The notes below the pieces were generated by a model. It was given only the letters and a program-made list of their open reading frames with translations. It was not told where the DNA came from and searched no databases. This document shows positions 7,255 to 18,183 of a stretch of 64,000 nucleotides of DNA, piece after piece. The position numbers and the translations under genes were made by a program. Within the stretch, counting starts at the first letter, position 1. Each line of letters starts with the position of its first letter. Origin of the DNA: Rhizorhapis suberifaciens (lineage in GTDB: Bacteria; Pseudomonadota; Alphaproteobacteria; Sphingomonadales; Sphingomonadaceae); assembly GCF_014200045.1 (NCBI RefSeq), contig NZ_JACHOV010000001.1, positions 1 through 64,000 of the forward strand. The letters run 5' to 3'.

Positions 7255-8957
7255 TGACGACGCTCGTCGCGCGGCCTGAACGAGTCAGGACGGCCAGCCA
7301 GCGCTATCAGTTGACTGAAGTTGCGCACCACCGGCTTATGCTTCTGCTTTTGCTGTTCGCGGCCGCGATGATGCTTCTTAGTCTGCGGCTGCTTTGGTTG
7401 GGTCTGTTCGCGGACGGCGCGCATGGGGCACGTGGCCCCGGCAGTCTGGTGCCGGCAAGAGCGGATATCGTCGATCGCAATGGTGTTCCGCTGGCGCGCA
7501 CCATGGACGCCTATTCCATCGGCGTTCGCCCGCGCGAATTAATTGCCGATCCCATGGAGACCGCCCGGCATCTGCACGATATTTTTCCCGACGAGCCTGT
7601 GGCGAGCTTTTATAAGAAGCTGACGAGGGACGTCCGTTTTACCTATTTGCGCCGCCGGGCGCTTCCCGAGGAAGTAAGCGCTGTGAACGCGCTTGGCGAA
7701 ATCGCCATCGAGTTTCCGCGTGAAAAGGAACGCCTCTATCCGCAGCGGACTTTGGGCGCGCATGTGCTGGGCTTTGTCGATCTGGACGGCCAAGGCGCAA
7801 TGGGCGCCGAGCGGGCGTTTGACGGCCGTTTGACGGACGACAAGCTGAAGGGCTCGCCGTTCGTGTTGTCCATCGACAGCCGTGTGCAGGGGGCGCTGGA
7901 AAGCGAACTTTATGCGGGCATGACGGCGCATAAGGCCATTGGTGCGGCGGGACTGGTGCTGGACGCGAACACCGGCGAAGTGATCGCGATGGCATCGCTG
8001 CCAGTGTTCAATCCCAACAAGCTGGCCAAGGGGCATATGGAGGCGCGGCGTAACGACGTCACGCAGGCCGTCTATGAGCTTGGATCGACGTTCAAGCCGA
8101 TTTCCATCGCCGCAGCCATGGATGCGGGCGTCGTAACCTCGATGAGCAAGCGCTATGACGCAACGCAGCCGTTGCAGGTCGGCCGCTTCCGCATTCGCGA
8201 CGATCATCCTTTGAAGAGCTGGATCAACGTCCCCCAGACGCTAGTGCACAGTTCCAATATCGCCACTGCCAGGATAGCCGATGAGCTGGGCGCGCAGCGG
8301 ATGCAGGCAGCGCTTCGCAAGCTGGAGTTCGATCACCGCCCCTCCATCGAACTCAAGGAACGTGGCGACACGCTCTGGCCCTCCAATTGGGGGCGGCTCA
8401 CCAATATGACCGTTTCTTATGGTCATGGCATAGCGGTGACTCCGCTGCACCTTGCCAGCGCCTACGCAGCATTGGTGAATGGCGGCCTTTGGCGTCCTGC
8501 GACATTGCAGAAGCTGAACGACGGTGAGGTGCCAAAAGGACGGCGCGTCTTTACCGCCGCGACCAGCGCCCGCATGCGGCAGCTGTTGCGCATGATCGTC
8601 GCAGCCGGTACAGGAAGAAGTGCCGACGCCAAGGGCTTTCGTGTCGGCGGCAAGACGGGTTCGGCTGAAAAGCCATTTCAGGGCGGATATGCAAGAAGTT
8701 CACTAGTGACCACATTTGCCGCTGCCTTCCCGATGGAAAATCCGAAATATGTCGTCCTCACCATGCTGGATGAGCCCAAGGGCACGGCCGAAACCTTTGG
8801 CCTGCGCACTGCCGCCTGGACAGCCGCGCCTATCGTGAAGAAGGTGGTGGAACGGATTGGCCCAATGCTTGGGATTTTCCCGGACCTGAAGCGCGACGTG
8901 GACATTTCCGAACTGATGCCGCTGCTGGGCGAAAAGGAAGACGAGGAAGCGGAATGA
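7254..8957 (+). CDS. ftsI: Peptidoglycan D,D-transpeptidase FtsI (PBP3)
   Basis: A 567-residue class B penicillin-binding protein for septal peptidoglycan cross-linking. It has one N-terminal membrane segment (residues about 24-48, rich in Leu), a dimerisation domain beginning at RADIVDRNGVPLART, and a transpeptidase domain with the three active-site motifs: GSTFKPIS with the catalytic serine, SSN, and KTGSAEK. It starts one base before the end of the FtsL-like gene (TGATG), so translation is probably coupled. Length agrees with alphaproteobacterial FtsI. Confidence 0.95.
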   Translation: MTTLVARPERVRTASQRYQLTEVAHHRLMLLLLLFAAAMMLLSLRLLWLGLFADGAHGARGPGSLVPARADIVDRNGVPLARTMDAYSIGVRPRELIADPMETARHLHDIFPDEPVASFYKKLTRDVRFTYLRRRALPEEVSAVNALGEIAIEFPREKERLYPQRTLGAHVLGFVDLDGQGAMGAERAFDGRLTDDKLKGSPFVLSIDSRVQGALESELYAGMTAHKAIGAAGLVLDANTGEVIAMASLPVFNPNKLAKGHMEARRNDVTQAVYELGSTFKPISIAAAMDAGVVTSMSKRYDATQPLQVGRFRIRDDHPLKSWINVPQTLVHSSNIATARIADELGAQRMQAALRKLEFDHRPSIELKERGDTLWPSNWGRLTNMTVSYGHGIAVTPLHLASAYAALVNGGLWRPATLQKLNDGEVPKGRRVFTAATSARMRQLLRMIVAAGTGRSADAKGFRVGGKTGSAEKPFQGGYARSSLVTTFAAAFPMENPKYVVLTMLDEPKGTAETFGLRTAAWTAAPIVKKVVERIGPMLGIFPDLKRDVDISELMPLLGEKEDEEAE

Positions 8958-9002
8958 TGCTCTCCCACCGTGACATCCCTTTCCCCATTTCCGAACCTCC
9001 CT

Positions 9003-9031
9003 TCGTCATCCCCGCTTCGTGGGAACGACGG
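9003..9031. repeat. REP-like hairpin in the ftsI-murE gap
   Basis: CGTCATCCCCGC-TTC-GTGGGAACGACGG forms an imperfect hairpin and resembles the palindrome family found at 36304-36393. It sits in the 96-bp gap between ftsI and murE, one of the few real gaps in the dcw operon. Confidence 0.5.
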
Positions 9032-9053
9032 CTGATTTCCAAGGGGCAATCTA

Positions 9054-10481
9054 ATGCGGCTGGCTGAGATCGCGGGCGGCATGGCAGGCGATGCGCAGGA
9101 CAATATTGTCACAGGTTTTGCCATCGATCACAGGAAAGTCGCTCCCGGCACCGTTTTCGGCGCTTTTGAAGGCGCGCGCTTCAATGGCGAGGATTTCATT
9201 CCGGACGCTATTGCAGCGGGAGCAATCGCGGTTGTCGCGCGTCCCGGCCTGGACGTAAAGGGCGCGGCGTATTTGTCCGACGACCGGCCCCGCCGTCTTT
9301 TGGCACAATTGGCCGCGAAATTCTTTGCCCCGTTTCCCAGGACCGTCGCTGCTGTGACCGGGACGAACGGGAAGACCTCGACTGTCGAGCTGACCCGGCA
9401 GATTTGGCACATGATGGGCGAAAAGGCGGCGTCTATCGGCACGCTGGGCGTCACCACGTCGGTCGACCAGGTTTCGACCGGTCTTACCACCCCCGACATC
9501 GTGACCTTCCTTTCCAACATGGCGGGTCTCAGTCGCGAAGGCATTACGCATGCCGCATTCGAGGCGTCGAGCCACGGGCTTGCCCAGTTCAGGACCGAGG
9601 GGCTGCCGGTGTGTGCAGCGGCCTTTACCAATCTAAGCCGGGATCATCTCGATTATCACGGCGACATGGACAGCTATTTTGACGCGAAAATGCGGCTGTT
9701 CGATGAAGTCGTTGAGCCGGGCGGCGCGGCTGTCATCTGGGCTGATGATCCTCGTTCGGACGAAGTGATCGCCCGCGCGGCGGCTCGCAGTCTGAAAGTT
9801 TGGACCATCGGTCAGCAGGGCGAAGCGTTGAAGCTCGTTTCCCGCACCCCGACGCATCTGGGGCAAGTCATGATGATCGAGGCGGAGGGCAAGACCCATC
9901 GTGTCGAGCTTCCGCTAATCGGCGCCTATCAGGCGGCAAATGCGCTTACGGCGGCAGGTCTTGTGCTTTCGACAGGCGGCAGGCTGGCGGATATTCTTGG
10001 CTTTCTTACCCGCGTTCGGCCGGTGCGGGGCCGTCTGGAGCGCGCCGTAATCACCGGGGCAGGCGCGCCGGTCTATGTGGATTACGCCCACACGCCTGAC
10101 GGGCTCGAAGCCGCGATTGAGGCACTTCGCCCCCACACCAAGGGCCGCCTGATTGTTGTGTTCGGCGCCGGCGGCGATCGCGACGCCGGGAAGCGGCCGG
10201 AAATGGGCAAGGTGGCGGTGGACCTCGCCGACCATGTGGTCGTCACAGACGATAATCCGCGATCCGAAGACCCTGCGGCAATCCGTAAGGCGATCCTGGC
10301 CGCAGCGCCGGGCGCGATTGAAATGGGCGGTCGCCGCGAAGCCATCGCTGCGGCCATTGCGGAAGCTCGTGCAGATGACATCGTGCTCCTCGCCGGAAAA
10401 GGCCATGAGCAGGGGCAGATTGTCGGCGACCGCGTGCTCCCCTTCGACGATGTCACTGTCGCGCGGGAGTGCGCGGCGTGA
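9054..10481 (+). CDS. murE: UDP-MurNAc-L-Ala-D-Glu:meso-DAP ligase MurE
   Basis: A 475-residue Mur ligase adding the third residue of the stem peptide in the cytoplasm. The ATP-binding P-loop is seen as VTGTNGKTSTVE, the central domain has TNLSRDHLDYHGDMDSYFDAK, and the C-terminal domain carries DNPRSEDP, the DNPR-type motif linked with meso-diaminopimelate rather than lysine. The ATG at 9054 has AAGGGG upstream. It follows a 96-bp gap with a REP-like hairpin, and murF follows after about 75 bp. Confidence 0.96.
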   Translation: MRLAEIAGGMAGDAQDNIVTGFAIDHRKVAPGTVFGAFEGARFNGEDFIPDAIAAGAIAVVARPGLDVKGAAYLSDDRPRRLLAQLAAKFFAPFPRTVAAVTGTNGKTSTVELTRQIWHMMGEKAASIGTLGVTTSVDQVSTGLTTPDIVTFLSNMAGLSREGITHAAFEASSHGLAQFRTEGLPVCAAAFTNLSRDHLDYHGDMDSYFDAKMRLFDEVVEPGGAAVIWADDPRSDEVIARAAARSLKVWTIGQQGEALKLVSRTPTHLGQVMMIEAEGKTHRVELPLIGAYQAANALTAAGLVLSTGGRLADILGFLTRVRPVRGRLERAVITGAGAPVYVDYAHTPDGLEAAIEALRPHTKGRLIVVFGAGGDRDAGKRPEMGKVAVDLADHVVVTDDNPRSEDPAAIRKAILAAAPGAIEMGGRREAIAAAIAEARADDIVLLAGKGHEQGQIVGDRVLPFDDVTVARECAA

Positions 10482-10556
10482 GGGCTGAGGACACAACGAT
10501 TTGGATCCCTCCTCTCGTGGGGGTCACGATGAAAAATGGCTGGGCCGGGTGGCGCC

Positions 10557-11939
10557 ATGATTGACCTCTGGACCTCCGCCGAGATCGCTGCGGCCACCGA
10601 TGGCCAGGCATCCATGCCATTCTCTGTGACCGGCGTCGCCTTCGATTCCCGCGAGGTGGGGTCCGGCGACCTCTTCATCGCCTTGCCCGGTGAAACCACT
10701 GACGGCCATAATTTTGTCGAGGGAGCCTTCGCCTCGGGCGCGGCTGGAGCGATTGTCTCCCGTCCTGTCCATCACCCTCATATTCTAGTTCCTGACACAG
10801 CCACGGCCCTTAACGCCCTTGGCGTCGCGTCCCGCGCCCGCGCGCAGGCCAAGATCGTTGGCGTAACGGGCTCTGTCGGCAAGACAGGCACGAAGGAAGC
10901 GCTGTTTCACGCCTTGGACCGCAAAGCGCCGGGCCGCGTTCACCGGTCGCTCAAAAGCTACAATAATCATGTCGGTGTGCCGTTAAGCCTTGCCCGTATG
11001 CCCCGCGATACCAGCTATGGCATTTTCGAAATGGGCATGAACCATGCGGGGGAGTTGACCGAACTGACCCGCATGGTGCGGCCCAATGTTGCGCTCGTCA
11101 CCGCCATAGCTCCGGCGCACAAGCAATTCTTCGATACGGTGGAGGCCATCGCCGACGCCAAGGCTGAAATATTCACTGGCCTTGAGCCGGGCGGCACTGC
11201 CATCATTCCGAACGACAGCCGCTATCGCGACCGGTTGCGCAAGGTCGCTGACCGTCATGCGGCGCGTGTCGTGACTTTCGGCCTCACTCCGCAAGCGGAC
11301 GTTCGGGCCGTCGACATGGTCCCGGCAACCAAAGGCGGTACGCTCCTTACCGTAAAGCTTCCGGAAGCGGAGATTTGCCTCACCATTGCGATGCCCGGAG
11401 AACATTGGGTGTCGAACGCACTTGCCGTTCTGGCGGCGGTGGACGCGGTAGGTGGTGACTTGGCCGCGGCCGGCTTGGCCCTTGCCGAACTTCCCGGCCT
11501 CCCTGGCCGCGGCGCGCGCGTGAAGGTAGCGTTGCCAAAGGGTGAGGCTTTGCTGATCGACGAAAGCTACAACGCCAATCCGCTCTCGATGGAAGCCACG
11601 CTGAAGCAATTGGGCCGGGAGCAGGGAGAACGGCGCCTGGCCGTCCTTGGCGCGATGAAGGAACTGGGCGAGGAGAGCGACGCTTTCCACGCTGCATTGG
11701 CCGAGCCGATTAGCGCTGCCCACGTCGATTTTGCGATCCTCGTCGGCCCTGAAATGCGTGCCCTCGCGGAGCTGCTTGAAGGGCGGGTCGGAATCGCGCA
11801 TGTGGCGGACGCCGATGCGGCAACCGATCGCTTGAAGGCAGAATTGCGCGCCGGTGACGCCGTGCTTGTCAAGGGATCCAATAGTGTCGGCCTTTCGCGT
11901 CTCGTGGCGACGATGACCGGCGGCAGGAAAGAGGGTTAA
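10557..11939 (+). CDS. murF: UDP-MurNAc-tripeptide:D-Ala-D-Ala ligase MurF
   Basis: About 460 residues. The N-terminal substrate domain contains [20 protein letters not shown], the P-loop is [15 protein letters not shown], as in alphaproteobacterial MurF, and the C-terminal domain has [17 protein letters not shown]. It adds D-Ala-D-Ala to complete UDP-MurNAc-pentapeptide. I prefer the ATG at 10557 (MIDLWTS), the normal family N-terminus; an ATG 21 bases upstream would add MAGPGGA. The stop codon overlaps the ATG of mraY (TTAATG). Confidence 0.95.
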   Translation: MIDLWTSAEIAAATDGQASMPFSVTGVAFDSREVGSGDLFIALPGETTDGHNFVEGAFASGAAGAIVSRPVHHPHILVPDTATALNALGVASRARAQAKIVGVTGSVGKTGTKEALFHALDRKAPGRVHRSLKSYNNHVGVPLSLARMPRDTSYGIFEMGMNHAGELTELTRMVRPNVALVTAIAPAHKQFFDTVEAIADAKAEIFTGLEPGGTAIIPNDSRYRDRLRKVADRHAARVVTFGLTPQADVRAVDMVPATKGGTLLTVKLPEAEICLTIAMPGEHWVSNALAVLAAVDAVGGDLAAAGLALAELPGLPGRGARVKVALPKGEALLIDESYNANPLSMEATLKQLGREQGERRLAVLGAMKELGEESDAFHAALAEPISAAHVDFAILVGPEMRALAELLEGRVGIAHVADADAATDRLKAELRAGDAVLVKGSNSVGLSRLVATMTGGRKEG

Positions 11940-13009
11940 TGCTATACTGGCTGGCTACAACGCTGGAATTTGAAGGAGCCTTCAATCTTATCCGCTATCT
12001 GAGCTTCCGCACCGGTGCGGCGGTGGCGACGGCGCTGTTCCTTGGCCTCCTGATCGGTCCCAAATTCATTGGCTGGCTCCGCGTTCGGCAGGGCAAGGGC
12101 CAGCCCATTCGCGAAGACGGCCCGCAAAGCCATTTCGCCAAGCGCGGCACGCCTACTATGGGTGGCCTGATGATCCTGACGTCCGTGGCCGTCTCGGTAT
12201 TCCTGTGGATGGACCTTAGCAGCGTCTATGTCTGGGCCTGCATCTTCGTAACGCTGGGCTTTGGGGCCATCGGCTTCCTCGATGATTATGACAAGGTGAG
12301 CAAATCCAGCCATCGTGGCGTTCCGGGGCGCGTCCGCCTGCTCGCTGAATTCCTGATCGCGGGGGGAGCGGCCTGGCTGATCGTCAGTCAGACCGGCACG
12401 GAACTCTACGTGCCGTTCTGGAACGGCCCCGCCCTCGACCTCGGTCCGCTCTACTATATCTTTGCCGCCTTCGTGATCGTTGGAGCGGGCAATGCCGTCA
12501 ACCTGACCGATGGGCTGGACGGACTTGCGACCATGCCGGTCATCATTGCCTGCGTCGCTTTCATGCTGATAGCCTATATCGTGGGCCGCGCCGATTATGC
12601 AGCCTATCTCGGCATCCCCCATGTCCCAGGAGCCGGAAATCTCACCATTTTGCTGGGCGCGATCATTGGGGCGGGTCTTGCCTTCCTCTGGTTCAATGCG
12701 CCACCGGCCGCCGTTTTCATGGGCGATACGGGAAGTCTCGCCTTGGGCGGCGCGCTGGGCGTTATCGCCGTTACGGTGCGCCATGAAATCGTCCTTGCCA
12801 TCATTGGCGGCCTGTTCGTGCTTGAAGCGGCGTCGGTCATCATTCAGGTATTCTTCTTCAAACGTACCGGCAAGCGAGTCTTCCGCATGGCCCCGATCCA
12901 CCATCATTTTGAGCAACTGGGCTGGTCAGAGCCGACCGTCGTGATCCGTTTCTGGATCATTTCCATCGTCCTTGCCCTTGCGGGGCTTTCCACGTTGAAA
13001 ATCCGGTGA
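11939..13009 (+). CDS. mraY: Phospho-MurNAc-pentapeptide-transferase MraY
   Basis: A 356-residue polytopic inner-membrane enzyme that makes lipid I. It has ten or so hydrophobic segments, the loop [16 protein letters not shown], the acidic motif [20 protein letters not shown], and the C-terminal APIHHHFE with the conserved histidines, all diagnostic of MraY. It starts within the murF stop and its own stop overlaps the GTG of murD, so translation is likely coupled along the operon. Confidence 0.97.
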   Translation: MLYWLATTLEFEGAFNLIRYLSFRTGAAVATALFLGLLIGPKFIGWLRVRQGKGQPIREDGPQSHFAKRGTPTMGGLMILTSVAVSVFLWMDLSSVYVWACIFVTLGFGAIGFLDDYDKVSKSSHRGVPGRVRLLAEFLIAGGAAWLIVSQTGTELYVPFWNGPALDLGPLYYIFAAFVIVGAGNAVNLTDGLDGLATMPVIIACVAFMLIAYIVGRADYAAYLGIPHVPGAGNLTILLGAIIGAGLAFLWFNAPPAAVFMGDTGSLALGGALGVIAVTVRHEIVLAIIGGLFVLEAASVIIQVFFFKRTGKRVFRMAPIHHHFEQLGWSEPTVVIRFWIISIVLALAGLSTLKIR

Positions 13010-14334
13010 TCGCCAGCCCCCTCTTCGCCGGAAAACAATATGCCGCCCTCGGTCTCGCCCGCTCCGGTCTGGCGACCGTGGAGGCGCTGGTCAGGAGCGG
13101 CGCGCAGGTAACGGCATGGGATAGCCGGGATGAAGCGCGTGAGGCGGCGCTTGAGGTTGTGGCGCAATCTGAAAATGCGCGGCGCTTTCAACTGGCCGAT
13201 CCCCTGCTCATCGACCTGACCGGCTTTGACGGCATTGCCGTTTCCCCCGGGGTTCCCTTAAACCGCCACCCCATTGCCGATAAGGCGCGCTCGGCAGGCG
13301 TGCCCATCATTGGAGATATCGAACTTTTTGCGCTTGCCCGGCCCAGCCTGCCCCCACACCGGGTGGTGGCGATTACCGGCACCAACGGCAAGTCCACGAC
13401 CACTGCGCTCATCCATCATATCGTCGCCACCGCGGGCATTCCTTCAATGATGGGGGGCAATATCGGCCTTCCGATCCTGGGTCAGGAGCCGCTGCCTGCC
13501 GGCGGTGTTTATGTGCTGGAACTCTCCAGCTACCAGATTGACCTGACTTACAACCTCGATGCGGACGTGGCTGTTCTCCTCAACATCACGCCCGACCATC
13601 TCGACCGCTATGACGGCTTTGAAGGCTATTGCGCGTCCAAAGCGCGGCTGTTCGACATGCAATCTTCGGGTCATGTCGCCGTCATCGCCACTGAAGACGA
13701 TCCCAGCCGCCAGATCGCGGCCAATGTCCGTTCCAAACTCGTCGAAGTGGGTTCGGCGCAGATCGATGCAGCCAAACAGGCGCAATGGCCTTCGCTGCAG
13801 GGCCCGCACAACGCGCAGAACGCAGCGGTCGCCATTGCCGTGGCTCAAGCGCTTGGCATTAGTGATGCTCACATTGCCCTCGCTCTTGAAAGTTATGCAA
13901 GCCTCCCTCACCGCATGCAGCGTGTCGCGGAAAAGAACGGCGTCCTTTATGTGAATGACAGCAAGGCGACCAATCCGGCCTCCACCGCCCCCGCGCTCGC
14001 CGCTTATCCGCCGGTCGCGGGCAAGCCTCGTGTTCATTGGATTGTCGGCGGCCTCGCAAAGTCAGACAATCTGGACGATTGCGCTCCCCATTTCGGCAAT
14101 GTGAGGCACGCCTATACCATCGGCGAGGCAGGCCCTCGTTTCGCAGAAATCCTGGCCCCCATCATGCCCGTCGATGATAGCGAACTGCTGATCACCGCCG
14201 TCCGACGGGCCGCACGCGTGGCTGAGCCCGGCGATGTCGTGCTCCTCTCGCCTGCCTGCGCTTCCTTTGACCAGTTTCGCGATTTTGAGGCGCGCGGCGA
14301 TGCATTCCGGGCGGCGGTGGAGGCGCTTGGCTGA
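13006..14334 (+). CDS. murD: UDP-MurNAc-L-alanine:D-glutamate ligase MurD
   Basis: A 442-residue Mur ligase that adds D-Glu to UDP-MurNAc-L-Ala. It has the P-loop [16 protein letters not shown], the ELSSYQID segment, [11 protein letters not shown], and a C-terminal domain beginning [11 protein letters not shown] that is typical for MurD. It uses a GTG start that overlaps the mraY stop by 4 bases. Its end overlaps or abuts the region of the ftsW start. Confidence 0.96.
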   Translation: MIASPLFAGKQYAALGLARSGLATVEALVRSGAQVTAWDSRDEAREAALEVVAQSENARRFQLADPLLIDLTGFDGIAVSPGVPLNRHPIADKARSAGVPIIGDIELFALARPSLPPHRVVAITGTNGKSTTTALIHHIVATAGIPSMMGGNIGLPILGQEPLPAGGVYVLELSSYQIDLTYNLDADVAVLLNITPDHLDRYDGFEGYCASKARLFDMQSSGHVAVIATEDDPSRQIAANVRSKLVEVGSAQIDAAKQAQWPSLQGPHNAQNAAVAIAVAQALGISDAHIALALESYASLPHRMQRVAEKNGVLYVNDSKATNPASTAPALAAYPPVAGKPRVHWIVGGLAKSDNLDDCAPHFGNVRHAYTIGEAGPRFAEILAPIMPVDDSELLITAVRRAARVAEPGDVVLLSPACASFDQFRDFEARGDAFRAAVEALG

Positions 14335-14348
14335 TGACGGAGGGCGAC

Positions 14349-15590
14349 ATGGATATACGTGCCGACAGCTTCTCCAGCCTCCATCAGGCAAGCACAGCCG
14401 CGCCGCCTCCGGCTTTTGTCCGCCCCAAGCGCGGCGTCACCCTGCCGCGCGACCGTACACCCCTGGGCCTCTGGTTTTGGGAAATAGACCGATTGCTGCT
14501 TCTTCTTATCAGCATATTGATCGCCATCGGCCTTGTCGCCGTGGCCGCAGCGTCGCCGGTCGCGTCCCAAACGCTTTCCACCCACAATGTGAAGCTCGAT
14601 CCGCTTTATTATTTCTATCGCCAACTCGCCTGGGTCGGTCTTGGCCTGCCTGTCATGTTGGTCATTTCGATGCTGCCGAGGGCGCAGGCACGTCGTTTCG
14701 CTATCTTTGCGGCGATTCTGTTCACCGGAATGCTGATACTGGTTCCGATCATCGGCACATCGGTAAATGGCGCAACCCGTTGGATCGGCCCGGGCTCCCT
14801 GCGATTTCAGCCGTCTGAATTCCTGAAGCCGGTCTTCATCGTCAGCTTGGCCTGGCTGCTCTCGCTAAGGGGCAAGGACAAAAGCCTTCCGGTGATACCG
14901 CTTTCAGCGGCGTTGACCGCCTTCATTGCGTTCCTGCTCATGAACCAACCCGATCTTGGGCAGACGGTCATCTTCTGCTCGGCCTGGCTGACGCTGATGC
15001 TGCTTTCCGGCATGTCGGTGCGCTGGATGGTCGCGCTGGCGGCTTCTGGCGTAACCGGTCTTGTGGCCGCCTATCTCTTTTATCCAGTCGCTACTCAGCG
15101 CATCAATATCTGGCTGTTGGGGGAGGGCGATTCCTATCAGGTGGACAGCGCCCATGCGGCTATTACCGGCGGAGGCCTTACGGGCATGGGCCCGGGCAGC
15201 GGCGTCGCCAAATTCCGTCTGCCAGAGGCGCATACCGACTATATCTTCTCTGTGATCGGGGAGGAATTCGGCCTGCTGGCATGCATTGCCATTGCCGCGG
15301 TTTATCTTGCCATCGTGGTTCGCGTCCTGCTGAAGCTGCTTGATGAGGAAGACAATTTCGTCATCCTCGCGGCCGCCGGTCTTGCGACGCAGTTCGGGCT
15401 GCAGGCAATCATCAACATGGGGGTGAACACGCAAATATTCCCGTCGAAGGGCATGACACTGCCCTTTATCAGCTATGGTGGTTCCTCTATGATCGCGCTG
15501 TGCATCGGCACTGGTTTGTTGCTGGCGTTCACGCGCCGGAACCCGTATCTGGTGCGCTCTCCCTATGTCGTCAAATGGAGCGGACGATGA
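14349..15590 (+). CDS. ftsW: Lipid II polymerase / SEDS protein FtsW
   Basis: About 413 residues, SEDS-family glycosyltransferase working with FtsI at the septum. About ten membrane segments follow a 40-residue cytoplasmic N-terminus. Conserved stretches include GATRWIGPGSLRFQPSEFLKP and, near the C-terminus, KGMTLPFISYGGSSM. The ATG at 14349 has GGAGG five bases upstream; an ATG at 14334, overlapping the murD stop, would add five residues and cannot be excluded. The stop overlaps the murG start (ATGA). Confidence 0.95.
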   Translation: MDIRADSFSSLHQASTAAPPPAFVRPKRGVTLPRDRTPLGLWFWEIDRLLLLLISILIAIGLVAVAAASPVASQTLSTHNVKLDPLYYFYRQLAWVGLGLPVMLVISMLPRAQARRFAIFAAILFTGMLILVPIIGTSVNGATRWIGPGSLRFQPSEFLKPVFIVSLAWLLSLRGKDKSLPVIPLSAALTAFIAFLLMNQPDLGQTVIFCSAWLTLMLLSGMSVRWMVALAASGVTGLVAAYLFYPVATQRINIWLLGEGDSYQVDSAHAAITGGGLTGMGPGSGVAKFRLPEAHTDYIFSVIGEEFGLLACIAIAAVYLAIVVRVLLKLLDEEDNFVILAAAGLATQFGLQAIINMGVNTQIFPSKGMTLPFISYGGSSMIALCIGTGLLLAFTRRNPYLVRSPYVVKWSGR

Positions 15591-16759
15591 CCATTTCCCG
15601 CCATTATGTTCTGGCAGCCGGAGGAACGGGCGGTCACATGATTCCCGCTTATGCCGTGGCTGTCGAGCTGATGGAACGCGGCCATCATGTCGCCTTGGTG
15701 ACCGATGAGCGCGGCGCGAAGATTCCCGGCATCTTTGAACGGGCACAGGCGCATGTCCTGCCTGCCGGGCGGATGTCTGGCGGACCGATGGGATGGTTCA
15801 GGGGACTGCGAAATATCAAGGCTGGCCGCGACATGGCGCGCCGTCTCTATGAAACCTTTCAGCCCTCCGTGGTCGTGGGTTTTGGCGGCTATCCGGCGCT
15901 GCCCGCCTTGCTGGCCGCCCTTAAAGACGGAATCCCCACGGTGGTGCATGAACAAAATGCCGTTCTGGGCCGCGTGAACCGCCTGCTCGCGCGGAAAGTG
16001 AACGCCATCGCCACCGCCTATCCGGATGTGGAGCGTCTGGCCGATAAATTTGCTGAAAAGGTGCATCTGGTTGGCAATCCCGTCCGCGAAGAAGTGCTGT
16101 CGCTGCGCGATGAAGACTATCCGGCGCTAAATGAAGACAGCGTCTTTCGGCTGCTCGTCACCGGCGGGAGTCAGGGCGCAACCATCTTGTCGGACGTGGT
16201 TCCCGAGGGGCTCGGCCTCCTCCCCATTGGTCTTCGCCGCCGCCTGCAAGTGACGCAGCAATGCCGTTTGGAGGACATCGAACGGGTTCGCCAGATTTAC
16301 GCCCAACTCGAAATCCCCGCCGATCTTGCGACCTATCTTCCCGACCTTCCCGAAAGGCTCGGATGGTCGCATCTGGTGGTCGCGCGGGCGGGGGCATCCA
16401 CTATTGCCGAACTGACGACGGCTGGCCGCCCGGCCATTCTTGTTCCGCTACCTTCGGCCATGGACGATCACCAGACCGCCAATGTGCGGGAAATGGTGGC
16501 GTGCGGCGGTGCGCGATCCATTCCCCAATCCAAATTCACCCCTGTGGAGCTTGCCAAACAAATGCAGAAGTTGGCGCTGGAACCCGGCGCGCTACAAAAT
16601 GCCGCGAAGCGCGCAAAGGCCTGTGGCCGTCCCAATGCAGCGCGTGACCTTGCCGATCTCCTCGAAAGCATCGGCCCGGCGCCGATCATGAACGACTCGC
16701 TCCGTGTCCGGTCGCCGAAGATGCGCCCCAGCATCGGCATGCAGGGGATACCGGCATGA
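15587..16759 (+). CDS. murG: UDP-GlcNAc--MurNAc-pentapeptide GlcNAc transferase MurG
   Basis: About 390 residues, GT28 family, which converts lipid I to lipid II on the inner membrane face. The N-terminal glycine-rich loop reads [16 protein letters not shown], followed by [14 protein letters not shown] and the [16 protein letters not shown] stretch. The C-terminal half has VTGGSQGA and [22 protein letters not shown] for UDP-GlcNAc binding. The true start is the ATG at 15587, which overlaps the ftsW stop; the same frame stays open for 29 codons upstream inside ftsW. Confidence 0.96.
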   Translation: MTISRHYVLAAGGTGGHMIPAYAVAVELMERGHHVALVTDERGAKIPGIFERAQAHVLPAGRMSGGPMGWFRGLRNIKAGRDMARRLYETFQPSVVVGFGGYPALPALLAALKDGIPTVVHEQNAVLGRVNRLLARKVNAIATAYPDVERLADKFAEKVHLVGNPVREEVLSLRDEDYPALNEDSVFRLLVTGGSQGATILSDVVPEGLGLLPIGLRRRLQVTQQCRLEDIERVRQIYAQLEIPADLATYLPDLPERLGWSHLVVARAGASTIAELTTAGRPAILVPLPSAMDDHQTANVREMVACGGARSIPQSKFTPVELAKQMQKLALEPGALQNAAKRAKACGRPNAARDLADLLESIGPAPIMNDSLRVRSPKMRPSIGMQGIPA

Positions 16760-18183
16760 AGGGCGTTGCCATCGATATAGGCACCATCCATTTCATTGGT
16801 ATTGGCGGCATTGGCATGTCCGGCATTGCGGAGGTGATGCACAATCTGGGCTACAAGGTGCAGGGCTCCGACATTGCTGAAGGCTATGTGGTACAGGGCC
16901 TGCGCGACAAGGGCATCAAGGTGATGATCGGCCACAAGGCCGAAAATCTGGGCGACGCCGTAGTGGTCGTGACGTCCACCGCGATCAAGAAAGGCAATCC
17001 TGAGGTTGACCTCGCGCTCGAAAAGCGCATTCCGGTCGTTCGGCGCGCGGAAATGCTCGCTGAACTCATGCGCCTTAAATCGACGATTGCGGTAGCGGGC
17101 ACGCATGGCAAGACTACGACGACTTCAATGGTCGCCGCCTTGCTGGATTCCGGTGGCGTTGACGCCACGGTCATCAATGGCGGCATCATTAACCGCTATG
17201 GCTCCAACGCCCGGCTCGGCACCAGCGACTGGATGGTGGTAGAGGCCGACGAAAGCGACGGCAGCTTCCTTCGCCTCGACGGCACCATTGCCATTGTCAC
17301 CAATATCGATCCTGAACATCTGGATCATTATGGCAGTTTCGACAAGGTGAAGGACGCCTTTGTCGAATTTCTGGAAAATGTGCCTTTCTATGGCGCGGCC
17401 TTTCTCTGCCTCGATCATCCAGAGGTCCAGGCTATCCTGCCTCGCGTGCAGGACCGCCGCATCGTCACCTACGGTTTTTCCGCGCAGGCGGACATACGCG
17501 GTGAAAATGTTCAGCCGGTGCCCGGCGGTAATCGTTTCGATGTAGTGATCAGGGAACGCGACGGCTCAACCCGCCGCATCGATGGCATCGAAATGCCGAT
17601 GCCCGGCCGCCACAATGTCCTTAATGCCATGGCCGCCATCGGCGCGGCCCTGCATCTCGGCATCGACGACAAGACCATCCGCACCGGCTTTGCTCAATTT
17701 GGAGGCGTGAAGCGGCGCTTTACCAAAGTTGGAGAGATTGACCTGGATGGCGGCAAGGCGATCGTGATCGACGATTACGGCCATCATCCGGTGGAAATCC
17801 GCGCTGTGCTCGCTGCCGCACGCGAAGGCGCGCAAGGCAGAGTGATCGCTGTCGTCCAGCCCCACCGCTTCACCCGCCTGCATGACCTGATGGACGATTT
17901 CCAACAGGCATTCAACGATGCCGACATCGTCTATGCCGCGCCCGTCTATCCGGCCGGCGAAGCGCCTATAGAAGGCACCGATTCCGGCGAACTAGTGGCG
18001 GGCATCAAGCGGCGCGGACATCACAATGCCCAGACAGTTGCCGATGCGGAGGATCTGGCCGCCAGGCTCGCCCAGCAGGTTGAGACCAATGACATGATCG
18101 TCTGCCTTGGCGCGGGCGATATCACCAAATGGGCGGCGGGGCTCGCAGACGCGATAAAGGCCCAGCGGGGCGTGCCTGCATGA
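16756..18183 (+). CDS. murC: UDP-N-acetylmuramate--L-alanine ligase MurC
   Basis: A 475-residue Mur ligase adding the first L-Ala of the stem peptide. Motifs: the N-terminal [20 protein letters not shown], the P-loop [25 protein letters not shown], and the C-terminal [10 protein letters not shown] with QPHRFTR. The ATG overlaps the end of murG by 4 bases and the stop overlaps the ATG of murB. Confidence 0.97.
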   Translation: MKGVAIDIGTIHFIGIGGIGMSGIAEVMHNLGYKVQGSDIAEGYVVQGLRDKGIKVMIGHKAENLGDAVVVVTSTAIKKGNPEVDLALEKRIPVVRRAEMLAELMRLKSTIAVAGTHGKTTTTSMVAALLDSGGVDATVINGGIINRYGSNARLGTSDWMVVEADESDGSFLRLDGTIAIVTNIDPEHLDHYGSFDKVKDAFVEFLENVPFYGAAFLCLDHPEVQAILPRVQDRRIVTYGFSAQADIRGENVQPVPGGNRFDVVIRERDGSTRRIDGIEMPMPGRHNVLNAMAAIGAALHLGIDDKTIRTGFAQFGGVKRRFTKVGEIDLDGGKAIVIDDYGHHPVEIRAVLAAAREGAQGRVIAVVQPHRFTRLHDLMDDFQQAFNDADIVYAAPVYPAGEAPIEGTDSGELVAGIKRRGHHNAQTVADAEDLAARLAQQVETNDMIVCLGAGDITKWAAGLADAIKAQRGVPA